Assembly (NCBI GenBank): GCA_033398695.1 | Contig: CM065816.1 | Location: 128,685,358 to 128,749,357, forward strand | DNA length: 64,000 bases | Direction of reading: 5' to 3' | Source: Orobanche coerulescens | Taxonomy: Eukaryota > Streptophyta > Magnoliopsida > Lamiales > Orobanchaceae | Part shown: in pieces, positions 1 through 11,688 of the stretch | How the letters are laid out: each line of letters starts with the position of its first letter | How positions within the stretch are numbered: the first letter of the stretch is position 1 | The notes under the pieces: generated by a model | Database searches by the model: none | What the model saw: only the letters and a program-made list of their open reading frames with translations | What the model was told of the DNA's origin: nothing | Position numbers and translations under genes: made by a program

Positions 1-1869
1 ATACGAATATATAAACGAAAAGCAAGAGTTGTAAAAAACTAACCCTCGAAGTCCGTTGATTAAATGGTAACCTTCTCTTGAGCTATTCCCCAAGCTCTTG
101 AACGATCCAACGCCGAAAGCACCGCGTCTCTACTTGCCACGCCACGAGAAACGAACGGAATGACAACACCTTGCTATCCTCCGAGGATACGGCTAGAGCT
201 AGGTGATGAAGCTATATATGTAAAGATTACTACACTCTAAGTGTTTTAATCTTACTCTCTCTTTATGTCTTGATATTTTTTCTCTAAGAAAAACAAGAAC
301 AAGGTTGAAGAAGAAGATGACTAAAGAGAAAACAATTTTCTCTCTCTCTCTCAAACTCAATGATACGTAAAATGCCAAGAAGTATTATGAGGATGAGAGA
401 TCAAAGTCTTGTATATATTCTTATTCAACCCACATGAATACAAATACATATATGATGATTTGATTCCCCATATAATGTATATGATACTTGTCCCCTCAAT
501 CACATGAGATTCCAAAACCATGATGGGGACAAGTCAATACACACACATGGTAATAAGTGGGGGGTTGGCCCATGCTAGAAAACGGTCGAGTTCGGTTCGT
601 TTGACTCCGTGAGTCCAAACAGATAAACTCCTATTCCGTTCCGATGTATTTATGTCGTTTAATTAATCCAATTAATTAAACATATCAAATACAAAATAAC
701 ATAATTAATTTCTCCAAGAAATAATTATATTCATGAATTAAATTAATCACCCAAGAATTTATTTAATTCATTAGGCCGTAAATCAATTTATCCAATAAAT
801 CGATTTAAACATCCAATGTCCTAAATTTAGATATCCAATATCTAATATTCATAATGAGAGAATTAGCTTGATTCATTCCGTCGTCAATCCTAATGCGCGA
901 CTCGGTAGGTCCGTCTCGATCGGCAATGGGAGGAACCAAAGAGTAGTAGCACCACCTAGCCGGCTGGTGGCCTACACTGCACTTCGATCGAGAACGAATG
1001 ATTGGGATCATTCAAGAACCATTCTCGTGAATACCAAGATACGTATAAACCCTTCTTTCAAATGTCCCGATCAAGTTATAGGGTCACGGTCGATCAAACC
1101 ATATCTGTACTTGACGCTATGCATGCGTTAATGCAAATCGAGATCATCGAGTGTCGTGTATCTAATACAACTAGCTCCAATGCTTTGGCCAAAGACTTAT
1201 GATCTCATTTGCCAATAACCGCATAGGACATATAACCCGCTCACTAACGGGAGAAAGAATTCTATCTTGGTATTCGGAGGACTGCTACTTGCCGTCAAGA
1301 TGCAGTCGAGGTGACCCCCGCCTTCCTAAGCATGTGGTCGAACTACTCTAATGAAAATCTTGACGTCACAAGCACATCCCTACTAAATCCTCAAGTCGAA
1401 GGTTCACGAATACCTATCACAACCTTTCGATTCCGTCATTGTGATCCGGAGTGAAATCCATGTGACGAATCGAGGGTGAGTCGGTTCGAGTATACTAATC
1501 CAATTAGCATACCTATAACGTGTGCTCCCACTAACCATTAGTGTTCGACAGGCACTCTCCATGTCAAAGAACACGTCATACAAGTCTTCACATAAACTTA
1601 ACGCCTACCAAGTTTCATCGACTTGCGACGATTAAGTATTTGAGCTATAACCTTTCCAAAGGCCGACCCCTTATCCAATAAGGAGTGGAACGTTTTGCTC
1701 TCAAATACATGGACTAGTTTCTATATGTTTATTTACGAGTTAGGAATGCCAAGAACTACCAAGAAATAAAGAAACATTCATTTGCCTTATATAAATGGTT
1801 TACATAATTACAAGTACAATGCCCTCACTCAACAACCTCTGAGTGGCATTCGAGGGCATACTCCTAACA
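1..1869 (-). repeat. 3' LTR of the minus-strand Copia, partial
   Basis: Matches 7436-9408 almost base for base with scattered small indels. It ends on the plus strand in CTCCTAACA, that is, it starts TGTTAGGAG on the element strand. The first ~100 bp of the plus-strand copy fall outside the window. Confidence 0.95.
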
Positions 1870-1880
1870 ATCTCCCACTT
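1870..1880 (-). other. Polypurine tract of the minus-strand Copia
   Basis: Read on the minus strand this is AAGTGGGAGAT directly abutting the TG start of the 3' LTR, the expected second-strand primer site. Confidence 0.8.
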
Positions 1881-2149
1881 GCACTCAATGCCACACACTA
1901 TGGTATCTAATACCCATGTTCTCCTGATGACGATCCAAGCTAGTCCGAGATAGTGGCTTGGTCGGTGGATCGGCGACGTTGTCGGCCGAGTCTACTCTAT
2001 GCGGACAATGTATCCCTTGCGAACAAATTCTCTTACGAGATGATACTTCCTCTCAATATGTTTGGTGCTGTTGTGAAACCTCGGCTCCTTGGCCTGTGCT
2101 ACAGCTCCATCGTTGTCGCAGATAAATGAACAGCAAATTTCGGACATGG

Positions 2150-5100
2150 TATCATTTGAAGTTCTCCTAGAAACTTCTTAATCCGAACCCTTCCTTGGAA
2201 GCCTCCGAGGCCGCTTGATACTCGGCTGACAGTGGAATCGCGATCGCGCTTTGCTTGGCACTACGCCAAGATACCGCTCCTCCATTAAGAGTAAATATGT
2301 AGCCAGTGGACATCGAGTCGCCCTTCGCCCCTTGGAAGTCCGAATCGGTGAATCCCACCACATCCAATTCTCCACCGCCATACATTAGAACCATATCTCT
2401 AGTCCTTCTTAAGTACTTGAGAACGTTCTTTCTGACGATCAATGTTCCCTACTCCGGGTTTGCACGAAACCTACTCACCACGCTTACGGCATGCGCGATG
2501 TCGAGTCTTGTACACAACATAGCATACATAAGGCTACCCACGGCCGAAGCATATGGTATATTACTCATTTCCTTTCGTTGTTCCTCACTTTGAGGACACA
2601 TCTTCAAGGTGAGTTTTATTCCATGTCGCATCGGTAGGAACCCTCTTTAGAATCATCCATCTTAAATCGCTTTAAGATCTTATCTATATAGAGGGCTTGG
2701 GAAAGGCCTATTGTTCTCTTCGCTCTATCCCGGTGAGTCGAATACCAAGAATATAGGTTGCTTCTCCCAAGTCTTTCATGGAGAAATTACTCGAAAGCCA
2801 AGCTTTCACGTAATCGAGCATTCCCACATCATTTCCTATTAGTAGAATGTCATCTACATATAGTACTAAGAATGCGATCTTGCTCCCACTAACCTTCTTG
2901 TATACACAAGGTTCCTATTCATTTTGCACGAATTCAAACTCTTTGACCGCCTCGTCAAAACGAAGGTTCCAACTACGCGACGCTTGCTTCAGTCCATAAA
3001 TGGAACGCTGGAGCTTGCACACTTTCTGAATATCGACTTCGGACACAAAGCCTTTAGGCTGCTCCATATAGATTTCCTCCTCGAGGAATCCATTAAGGAA
3101 AGCCGTCTTTACGTCCATTTGCCATATCTCATAATCGTGGTAGGCTATAGCAAGCATCATGCGAATAGACTTGATCATGGCTACGGGCGAGAAGGTATCG
3201 TGGTAATCGATCCCTTCCTTTTGGGTATAACCCTTTGCCACAAGCCTGGCCTTATAGGCGTCAACCTTGCCATCACCATCAGTCTTTCTCTTGTAGATCC
3301 ACTTGTTCCCAATAGGCACTATGCCCTTGGGGCGGTCTACTAGAGTCCAGACCTGATTGACATGCATCGAGTCTATCTCAGCTTCCATAGCTTCACGCCA
3401 TTTCGCGGAGTCTACATCCACCATCGCTTGGTCATAGGTTGTTGGGTCGGTCTCTTGGCTATCACTTGGAACCTCATGGAGACCCAGCTCCTCCAAGTGC
3501 ACAAGCCCATACCTCTCAGGTAAATGAGACACCCTACTAGACCTACGAGGTGGTTGTACTTGTGTTTCAGAAAGTTCGGTTCCAGTTTCTTGCACAGGTG
3601 TCTCTCAAGGAGTTTCATTGTATTCTTCTAAAGAAATACTTCTACCTGCTCCGCCTTCCTGAATGAACTCATCTTCCAGGAAGTGTGCTTGTAAAGCAAT
3701 AATGATCCTTCGATCTTCGGGCATGTAGAATAGATATCCCATCGTCCCACGGAATCCAATGAAACGTCCCTTCGCAGACCTAGCTTCCAACTTTTCCACC
3801 TTAGTCTTCTTGACATAGGCGGGACATCCCCAAATCCTAATATGATTAAGACTTGGTTTCCTTCCTTCCCACATCTCATGTGGAGTTTTAGGAACGGATT
3901 TAGAAGGACATCTGTTCAAGATATACGCGCGATCAGAGTGCATACCCCCACGGGTAAATCGGCAAGTCAAGATAGCCCAAGATGGAACGGACCATGTTCA
4001 ACAGTGGTCCGGTTCCTTCTTTCTGACACACCATTTAACTGAGGAGTACCTGGAGGTGTTAGTTGTGAAACTATTCCATGTTCCTTAAGGAACTCGTCAA
4101 ACTCCGTACTCATATACTCGCCACCTCGGTCCGACCGAAGTGCTTTGATATGATTACCAGTTTGTTTCTCGACTAGGGCCTTGAATTCCTGGAATTTCTC
4201 AAAGGCCTCGGATTTATGTTTCATTAAGTATACATAACCATACCTAGTATGATCATCTGTAAACGTAATGAAATATTGATATCCGTCACGTGCTGCTTCC
4301 AAAGCACCACAAACGTGAGTATGGATTAATCCCGATTTATCGGCGGCTCTTTCAAAAGTCCTGTGAAGGGGACTTAGTCATTTTGCCTTTAAGGCAAGAT
4401 TCACAAGTAGGAAATGGATCCGATCCCAATGGACCCATAAGTCCATCTTTTTCCATCTTGTAAACCTTGGTCTGACCAACATGACCAAGTCTAAGATGCC
4501 ATTTCAAAACTTGATTGGTTTCATCCCTACCGCGTTTTCTAGTTATAGTATTCACAACTACTTTGTTGCTGAGATTTAGATGATACAATCCATTCAACAA
4601 TGTAGCAGTACCCACTAGTTTATTTCTAAAATAAATTTTGCATCACCAATGAAAAATGAAAAGCCTTTTCGGTCCATGACCGGAATGGATACAATGTTTT
4701 TGTGCCCCTTGGGCAAAACAAGTACATCTTCTAAAGTCAAAACAAAGCCGGATTCTAAACCCAAAAGAAGTGATCCTACGTCGGTCGCCTCGACACTATG
4801 CCCGCTTCCGACTGTGATCATAACTTCTCCAGCTCCAAGCTTCCTACTTTGTTCCAGATCCTGATTCACGGTACAAATATGAGAACTAGCACCGAATCCA
4901 GTATCCAGAAGTAGAAAATACAAGAGCGAACAATTTGTTTCCAAAACTAAAAGTTACAGACGAAGTGCCATGAAGAATCGGACAGTCTCTAGCCCGGTGG
5001 CCCACTCACCGCATTTGAGACAAGCATCCTTTTTCTTCTTGTTCTTCGAACCATCGGGGCCTTGCCCTTACCCTTAAGGTCCTTAACTTGTGGTCCAGGT

Positions 5101-5764
5101 TGCTTCTTGGTCTTTTTCTTCTTGTTCTTAGACCTCCGAGGTCCGTAAGAAATCACAAGAGGACTCCTTCATCCGCGAGTCTTCATCCGAGACCGAGCGG
5201 TCACAAGTTTGTTCATTAGCCCACTAAATTACATGCAATCTCATTGCGGTTGAAGTTCATAACAAAGCGTGAGAAGGAATCGGGGAGAGACTGCAGGATA
5301 AGGTCGGTTTGGAGAGAAGTATCCATTTTAAAATCAAGAGCCTCCAATCTCTCGATCATGGATATCATTTTGAGGACGTGTTCCCCAACCTTCTCACCTT
5401 CCTTCATCCTTGCACCGAGCAGTTGCTTGGATATCTCATATCTAGCGCTTCTACTATGCTCACCATAAAGCTCGGTTAAGTGAGATAAAATCGCCTAGCG
5501 AAGTCATTTTCTCATGAGCTCTCAAGCTCATTAGACATGGAAGCCATCATATAAGCACGGACTTTCACGTCATCCTTAACCCACTTTTCGTGGTTTTCAA
5601 TCTCTTCCCGATTGGCTCGGTCCGCACAGAGGCGCGGAATGTCCGTCTCCAAGACGTATCCCAGTGCCTCTATACCGAGGACAATCATCGATTTGAGCCA
5701 ATCCACAAAGTTAGGTCCCATTAAGGTGTTCTTTTCGAGTAGAATTGAGTGGATTCATTGTCAT
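2150..5764 (-). pseudogene. Decayed copia gag-pol
   Basis: Minus-strand fragments in consecutive order: gag from an ATG at 5764 (MTMNPLNSTRK, then NFVDWL); a CCHC-like remnant near 5000-5040; an aspartic protease remnant near 4900; GAG-preintegrase 4352-4615 (WHLRLGHVG); integrase core 3967-4302; integrase C-terminal part 3605-3970; reverse transcriptase 2915-3595 (MDVKTAFLNG); an intact YVDD box around 2850; RNase H 2167-2442. These pieces lie in different frames with stop codons between them, so no polyprotein can be made. In the protease region the usual DSG reads DTG with G-A-S-S following, so that site is also altered. Lineage looks Tork-like from the RT, by judgement only. Confidence 0.9.
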
Positions 5765-7422
5765 ATTGAGATTTGTCTCGCATTAAGTATAGCAGTTAAT
5801 TAGTGACTCATTCAATTATGTTCGAGTATAGAATTTAAGGTCTTTTCTATTCTTGTTACCCGGCTCCCACTATTTTTATCGGAATAACACACTCCCATGT
5901 GAAATCCTAAGTATCGTCGCTCTACTTCATAGTGGTGATCGAGTTCTTTATAAATTTTAATAGAGGGCAACCGAATGTGTTTCTAGTCTATTAATTTTCA
6001 TAAAGTGGTGTCCAACACCAACCCATCTAATGGATGATTCGATCTTCTTTTTCCCTTGTTCACTCCCCTCAACCTATACGGTTTCTATGGTTCGTGAACA
6101 AGTTAAGTTTATACCATCGACGCAAATCGGTTTCACAATGAATCTTATCCGCAACCTATCGTGTTTCTAGGGATAAAATTTGCTCCAAGCTGAAGGCATC
6201 AATGCGCTCCTTAATTTATCCGTCCTTCCTGAACGACTACCCCGATAACTCGGAAGCATAGCACATCCGGTTTGGATTTCAATTTCCCGAAAACTCGATG
6301 GAGGGAAGGAAAACCTTGAAACCTTATAAACTTAATTATTTGTTGTGGGAGAATTATCGCGATTAACGTTACACTTTGCACATTAATCATATTAGCGCGT
6401 TTGTGGCATTCATACAATATGAAACAACCAATCACAACCTAGTTGCTACCAACATGTGGTTTATGGACCGTTCCTAGAAAACAAAAACTCCGTAATCTAA
6501 TTACAAGTCTTCGTCTTGAATCTTCGTCTTCTCGAAATGGATCTTCTTCCGGTCTTCGTCATTACATATAAATTTTACATTGAAAATTGCATCCTAGATA
6601 CAAATTTTTCTAGTAAAATAAATAGGCTCAAAACGGCCTTTACAACCCAATCGAATAAAACGAACGATTCAAAAACTAAGTCCACGAACCACATCCCCAT
6701 TCAAAAGCATTCATTCAATAAATACTAAATAAATGGAAAGCGTAGAGATACATTGATCCAATCAACAATACGAACCGATCCAATCGATTCACACAATCGG
6801 TAATATAATAACGTTCAAAATAATTCTCTTTCGACCTTTAATATTCAAATTTCTCAAATTTACCTTATAAAATGAAATACCATAATTCATTTTTATCATA
6901 TTTAATCAAATTTAACATGCGGGAGATTAATTTTCAAGAATACACGGAAAAATCGAGCCGGGCGAAAATGGCTGCCATGGCCGAAGTCATCACGTGACCT
7001 TCCGCCGATCGCTGGCATGGCCGAGTCACGCTCGGCCTACCGGCCAGGCACGGCCCGTGTCTCTGACACGGTCGGGTTCTGCTGGCAGCGGCTTTGAAGG
7101 CTGCCCGACACGGCCGTGTCACCGCACACGGCCGAGTCACCCCTGGCAGCCTTCACGCCCTTTGTCCGAAAAGTCGTCCGACGACGATTGAGCTCGATTT
7201 TTGACCGGATATCAATATCAATATTTTTCAACATTCATATCTTCAATATAAATCATATTTCCAAGAAATTAAGATTTATATTTAGACATAAACTTACGAA
7301 AAATATAACTACAACGAACGTAAAAATATATACCACGATTATGACTAAAATGATTCCAAATCATTCACCATCTAATCAAGCATTCCAAATGCCAATATCG
7401 TATATACGATCGCAAGACCTAC
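5765..7422 (-). other. Long non-coding leader of the Copia with a GC-rich palindromic patch
   Basis: About 1.65 kb between the primer-binding site and gag with no convincing coding sequence. It is AT-rich except for a sharply bounded GC-rich patch at about 6955-7160. The patch contains the palindrome GACACGGCCGTGTC (near 7107-7120), variants of it, and two copies of GGCCGAGTCA (7019-7028, 7130-7139). The base composition is unlike the surrounding leader. Confidence 0.6.
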
Positions 7423-7434
7423 GCTCCGATACCA
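7423..7434 (-). other. Primer-binding site (initiator-Met tRNA)
   Basis: Reverse complement is TGGTATCGGAGC, one base from the end of the 5' LTR at 7436. This is the common plant LTR-element PBS complementary to the 3' end of initiator-Met tRNA, with one substitution from TGGTATCAGAGC. Confidence 0.88.
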
Positions 7435-7435
7435 C

Positions 7436-9408
7436 TGTTGGGATTCGGTGCCTAAAACGAAGGCCCAGCGGAAGCGGTAAAACGAAAATTAATTCGATCC
7501 GAATCCCTACGATGATCGATCGAGCTACGTATATACGAATATATAAACGAAAAGCAAGAGTTGTAAAAAACTAACCCTCGAAGTCCGTTGATTAAATGGT
7601 AACCTTCTCTTGAGCTATTCCCCAAGCTCTTGAACGATCCAACGCCGAAAGCACCGCGTCTCTACTTGCCACGCGCCGGAGAAACGAACGGAATGACAAC
7701 ACCTTGCTATCCTCCGAGGATACGGCTAGAGCTAGGTGATGAAGCTATATATGTAAAGATTACTACACTCTAAGTGTTTTAATCTTACTCTCTCTTTATG
7801 TCTTGATATTTTTTTCTCTAAGAAAAACAAGAACAAGGTTGAAGAAGAAGATGACTAAAGAGAAAACAATTTTCTCTCTCTCTCTCAAACTCAATGATAC
7901 GTAAAATGCCAAGAAGTATTATGAGGATGAGAGATCAAAGTCTTGTATATATTCTTATTCAACCCACATGAATACAAATACATATATGATGATTTGATTC
8001 CCCATATAATGTATATGATACTTGTCCCCTCAATCACATGAGATTCCAAAACCATGATGGGGACAAGTCAATACACACACATGGTAATAAGTGGGGGGTT
8101 GGCCCATGCTAGAAAACGGTCGAGTTCGGTTCGTTTCGGACTCCCGTGAGTCCAAACAGATAAACTCCTATTCCGTTCCGATGTATTTATGTCGTTTAAT
8201 TAATCCAATTAATTAAACATATCAAATACAAAATAACATAATTAATTTCTCCAAGAAATAATTATATTCATGAATTAAATTAATCACCCAGTAATTTATT
8301 TAATTCATTAGGCCGTAAATCAATTTATCCAATAAATCGATTTAAACATCCAATGTCCTAAATTTAGATATCCAATATCTAATATTCATAATGAGAGAAT
8401 TAGCTTGATTCATTCCGTCAATCCTAATGCGCGACTCGGTAGGTCCGTCTCGATCGAGAATGGGAGGAACCAAAGAGTAGTAGCACCACCTAGCGACTGG
8501 TGGCCTACACTGCACCCGATCGAGAACGAATGATTGGGATCATTCAAGAACCATTCTCGTCGTGAATACCAAGATACGTATAAACCCTTCTTTCAAATGT
8601 CCCGATCAAGTTATAGGGTCACGGCCACCAAACCATATCTCAGACTTGACGCTATGCATGCGTTAATGCAAATCGAGATCATCGAAATGCCGTGTATCTA
8701 ATACAACTAGCTCCAATGCTTTGGCCAAAGACTTATGATCTCATTTGCCAATTAGCGCATAGGACTTATAACCCGCTCACTAACGGGAGAAAGAATTCTA
8801 TCTTGGTATTGATAGGACTGCTACTTGCCGTCAAGATGCAGTCGAGGTTGACCCCCGCCTTCCGGTTTACGTGGTCGAACTACTCTAATGAAAATCTTGA
8901 CGTCACAAGCACATCCCTACTAAATCCTCAAGACGAAGGTTCACGAATACCTATCACAACCTTTCGATTCCGTCATTTACAGACCCGGAGTGAAATCCAT
9001 GTGACGAATCTAGGGTGAGTCGGTTCGAGTATACTAATCCAAATAGCATACCTATAAACTGTGCACCCACTAACCATTAGTGTTCGATGGCACTCTCCAT
9101 GTCAAAGAACACGTCATACAAGTCTTCACATAAACTTAACGCCTACCAAGTTTCATCGACTTGCGAACGATTAAGTATTTGAGCTATAACCTTTCCAGTG
9201 CCGACCCCCTTATCCAATAAGGAGTGGAACGTTTTGCTCTCAAATACATGGACTAGTTTCTATATGTTTATTTACGAGTTAGGAATGCCAGTAACTACCA
9301 GTAAATAAAGAAACATTCATTTGCCTTATATAAATGGTTTACATAATTACAAGTACAATGCCCTCACTCAACAACCTCTGAGTGGCATTCGAGGGCATAC
9401 TCCTAACA
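7436..9408 (-). repeat. 5' LTR of the minus-strand Copia
   Basis: 1973 bp. Bounded by TGTTGGG on the left and CTCCTAACA on the right of the plus strand, which gives TG...CA ends on the element strand. Nearly the same sequence as 1-1869. Confidence 0.94.
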
Positions 9409-10875
9409 CAGACTTGGTCATTTGATTTCTTACTTAGTTTTGCCATCATCAAAATAGGGGGAATTTGTTAGGAATACTTGTTAGATTTTGATGATGTCAT
9501 TAATTTAAAATCAAATGTTTATTACTTGGCAAAATGTAAGGAAGAACCAAATGAGTATCTTCCATAGGCCAAAATATGTTAAGTATAAAAATTGGCAAAA
9601 TGTAAAGAAGAACCAAATGAGTATCTTCTATTGGCCAAAGTTAGCTAGGCTGAAAATCGGCTAAGTACTAAAGTACAGCCTAGTCCATCAGAGAAGTACA
9701 GCCGACTTCAATCAGAGTAGCCCTGGTCAACTAAAATTTATCAGAGAAGTTTGACCAGATCCGCACCGAGGTACCTCGGGAAGTCACCCGACTGCACAAG
9801 TCTCAAACAAGGAATGTAGAGAGAACCTACTGCAGAGATGTAAGCCGCTCATCACCCTACTCGACTACACCTAGTACTCCAAGTCCACGTCGGATGCTTT
9901 GAAAAGTCAAATATTACGGAAAGCTCACATGCAACGTGAAGAGACAAATTGGAGTGATTCCCGCAAGAGATATGATTTAATTAAATCATCGACCCACCGT
10001 GAAGACTTTAATCCTTTTATATTCAAAAGATTCGGCGCTCACATGCGTAAGTCCTCACAACGGTCGGAAGATAAAATTAAATAATGGGAATCCACCTTGC
10101 AACGCTCGTAAAAGATTAAACAATGAAGTCTCTCTCCAACGGATGGATTTGTTCAAAGATTTGCAACGGCTACAAGGAAGAAGCTCGAGAGATCGTGATC
10201 TATATATATCCGAAGATTTGAAATCGAGCAACTACCGTGCGAACATATACTCTAGCGATCAAAGCAAACAAAGCAATCTCAAGCAATCAAATAGCAACGA
10301 GAAAAGAGCAGATCCAAAAAGTTCATATTCAAGGAAGCTCTTAAGTTGGAGAAGACAAACACTCTTGTCTTTAAATCTTGAGTACGGGTACTTCACTGGT
10401 TGAAGTAGCAGATGTAAAGGCATCCGAGGATCGAGGATCAAGAGGTGCAAGGCATCAAGTGTGTGTACAACGGCACGTAATTCCACCGGTTGGAAGCTGT
10501 TGTAGTGTGTTGTGAATCACTGTAATCTTTATCACTGGTTGAAAATTATAGTGAATTCATCTCCAACGGGTTTGGAGAAAAGTGGATTAGTAGAGGATTA
10601 CCCCACCTCTGAGACCACTATAACTGCCTGTGTTATTTACTGTTTTACTGCATCATACTCTAACTGCTGCATACATTGTTAAGTGTTTCATTAAGATTAA
10701 TTTATATTCGTCATCAGCTGACTTCCGCACTTATCCAAGAACAAACGACTCCAACTCATTTGTTTGATTATCAGCTGAAGAAACTCACTCTTCGGAAAAA
10801 GAGTTCAAGAGTTTCAACAAGTCTATTCACCCCCCCCCCCCTCTAGACTTGTTCCTGGACGACTTGTGACCTACA
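9409..10875 (+). mobile_element. 3' end of a plus-strand Copia: polypurine tract and 3' LTR
   Basis: 9409-9465 resembles the 3' end of a copia internal region and finishes in a purine tract (AAAATAGGGGGAATT, 9451-9465). The LTR then runs 9466-10875, starting TGTTAGGAAT and ending CCTACA, about 1.41 kb. A TATA-like string lies near 10198 and a C-rich run just before the LTR end. It contains two ~66 bp tandem units starting at 9526 and 9592. The rest of this element is left of the minus-strand Copia and outside the window. Its right end cuts into a gypsy LTR at 10876. Confidence 0.78.
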
Positions 10876-11672
10876 GGGATTTCCAATGGGTTGAGTCCGG
10901 GAATCACGAGTAAAAACTTCACGAGTTGGTATTGATTTTATGTCCGTCGAGGACACGTGACTTGGGTTTTGGCCCTGCGAATTGTTGTCGGTTTTCTATT
11001 TGCGAAAACAAAACCTTTGGGCTGTGACCCGTGTTGATTTTGGAAAGATAAGGATTTGATAATCCTAAATTGTTTCTATTAAAACTCTCGATGGCATTTT
11101 AAACTGTTTCATAAATTGTTCCCCTTAATTGTGGTCTTTCGGTATCGGATTGTTTTACCCAAACTCTTGCCTCGGGAAGTACTTTTCGTTACTTTTGGAT
11201 TTTTGAGGATTCCTGGTTATTGTTATTCGTGGAATGTGAATTGTATGGCTCGTATTTGCACTTTGTTCTTGCACTAGCAAAACAGTGGAGTTTTGCTAAC
11301 CCCCGAGTATTCCGGGGGTGGATGTCTGTTTTTGCATTCAGGTTTTGGAGCATAGCACAGGGTCGGCATGAAGGATGATGAAAGATGAACGATACTAATC
11401 ACACGAGGACCCGTTGATGTCGTATTGGTCTAGTTGTATTTTCTTTTCCGCTGCAGTATCTTTTTCCCGTTGTACGGGAGTTTATCAGATTACCGCGTAT
11501 GGGCTGGTATTATAATCGAGTTGTATGCTTTCTTGAAAGTCCAAATCGGTCTACTGAGTCATTTTAGCCTTAAAGGCATTGTCGATATGTTTAATGTTGT
11601 TACTAGCCTGGTAGATCCTTGAGGAAAGGTTCTACGGCGTGTAATATCCCTGAGCGGATTGGGGGTGTTACA
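10876..11672 (+). repeat. Truncated 5' LTR, gypsy family A
   Basis: Matches 16659-17455 closely from GGGATTTCCAATGGG through to GGGGGTGTTACA. The left ~2.2 kb of the LTR are missing at the junction with the neighbouring Copia LTR. Confidence 0.9.
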
Positions 11673-11676
11673 TAAA

Positions 11677-11688
11677 TGGTATCGGAGC
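11677..11688 (+). other. Primer-binding site, family A gypsy
   Basis: TGGTATCGGAGC four bases after the TTACA end of the LTR. Confidence 0.88.

Larger units (their letters stand above)
1..9408 (-). mobile_element. Degenerate Ty1/copia retrotransposon (Tork-like), left end cut by window
   Basis: The two copies of one long sequence (1-1869 and 7436-9408) are the LTRs. The primer-binding site next to the right copy and the purine tract next to the left copy show that the element reads on the minus strand. Domain order along the minus strand is gag, protease, integrase, reverse transcriptase, RNase H, which is the copia order. LTRs of almost 2 kb are long for copia. About 100 bp of the left LTR lie outside the window, so the left target-site duplication cannot be seen; the right flank begins CAGAC. 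The right edge abuts the 3' end of another Copia element, so this is a nested insertion. Confidence 0.93.
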
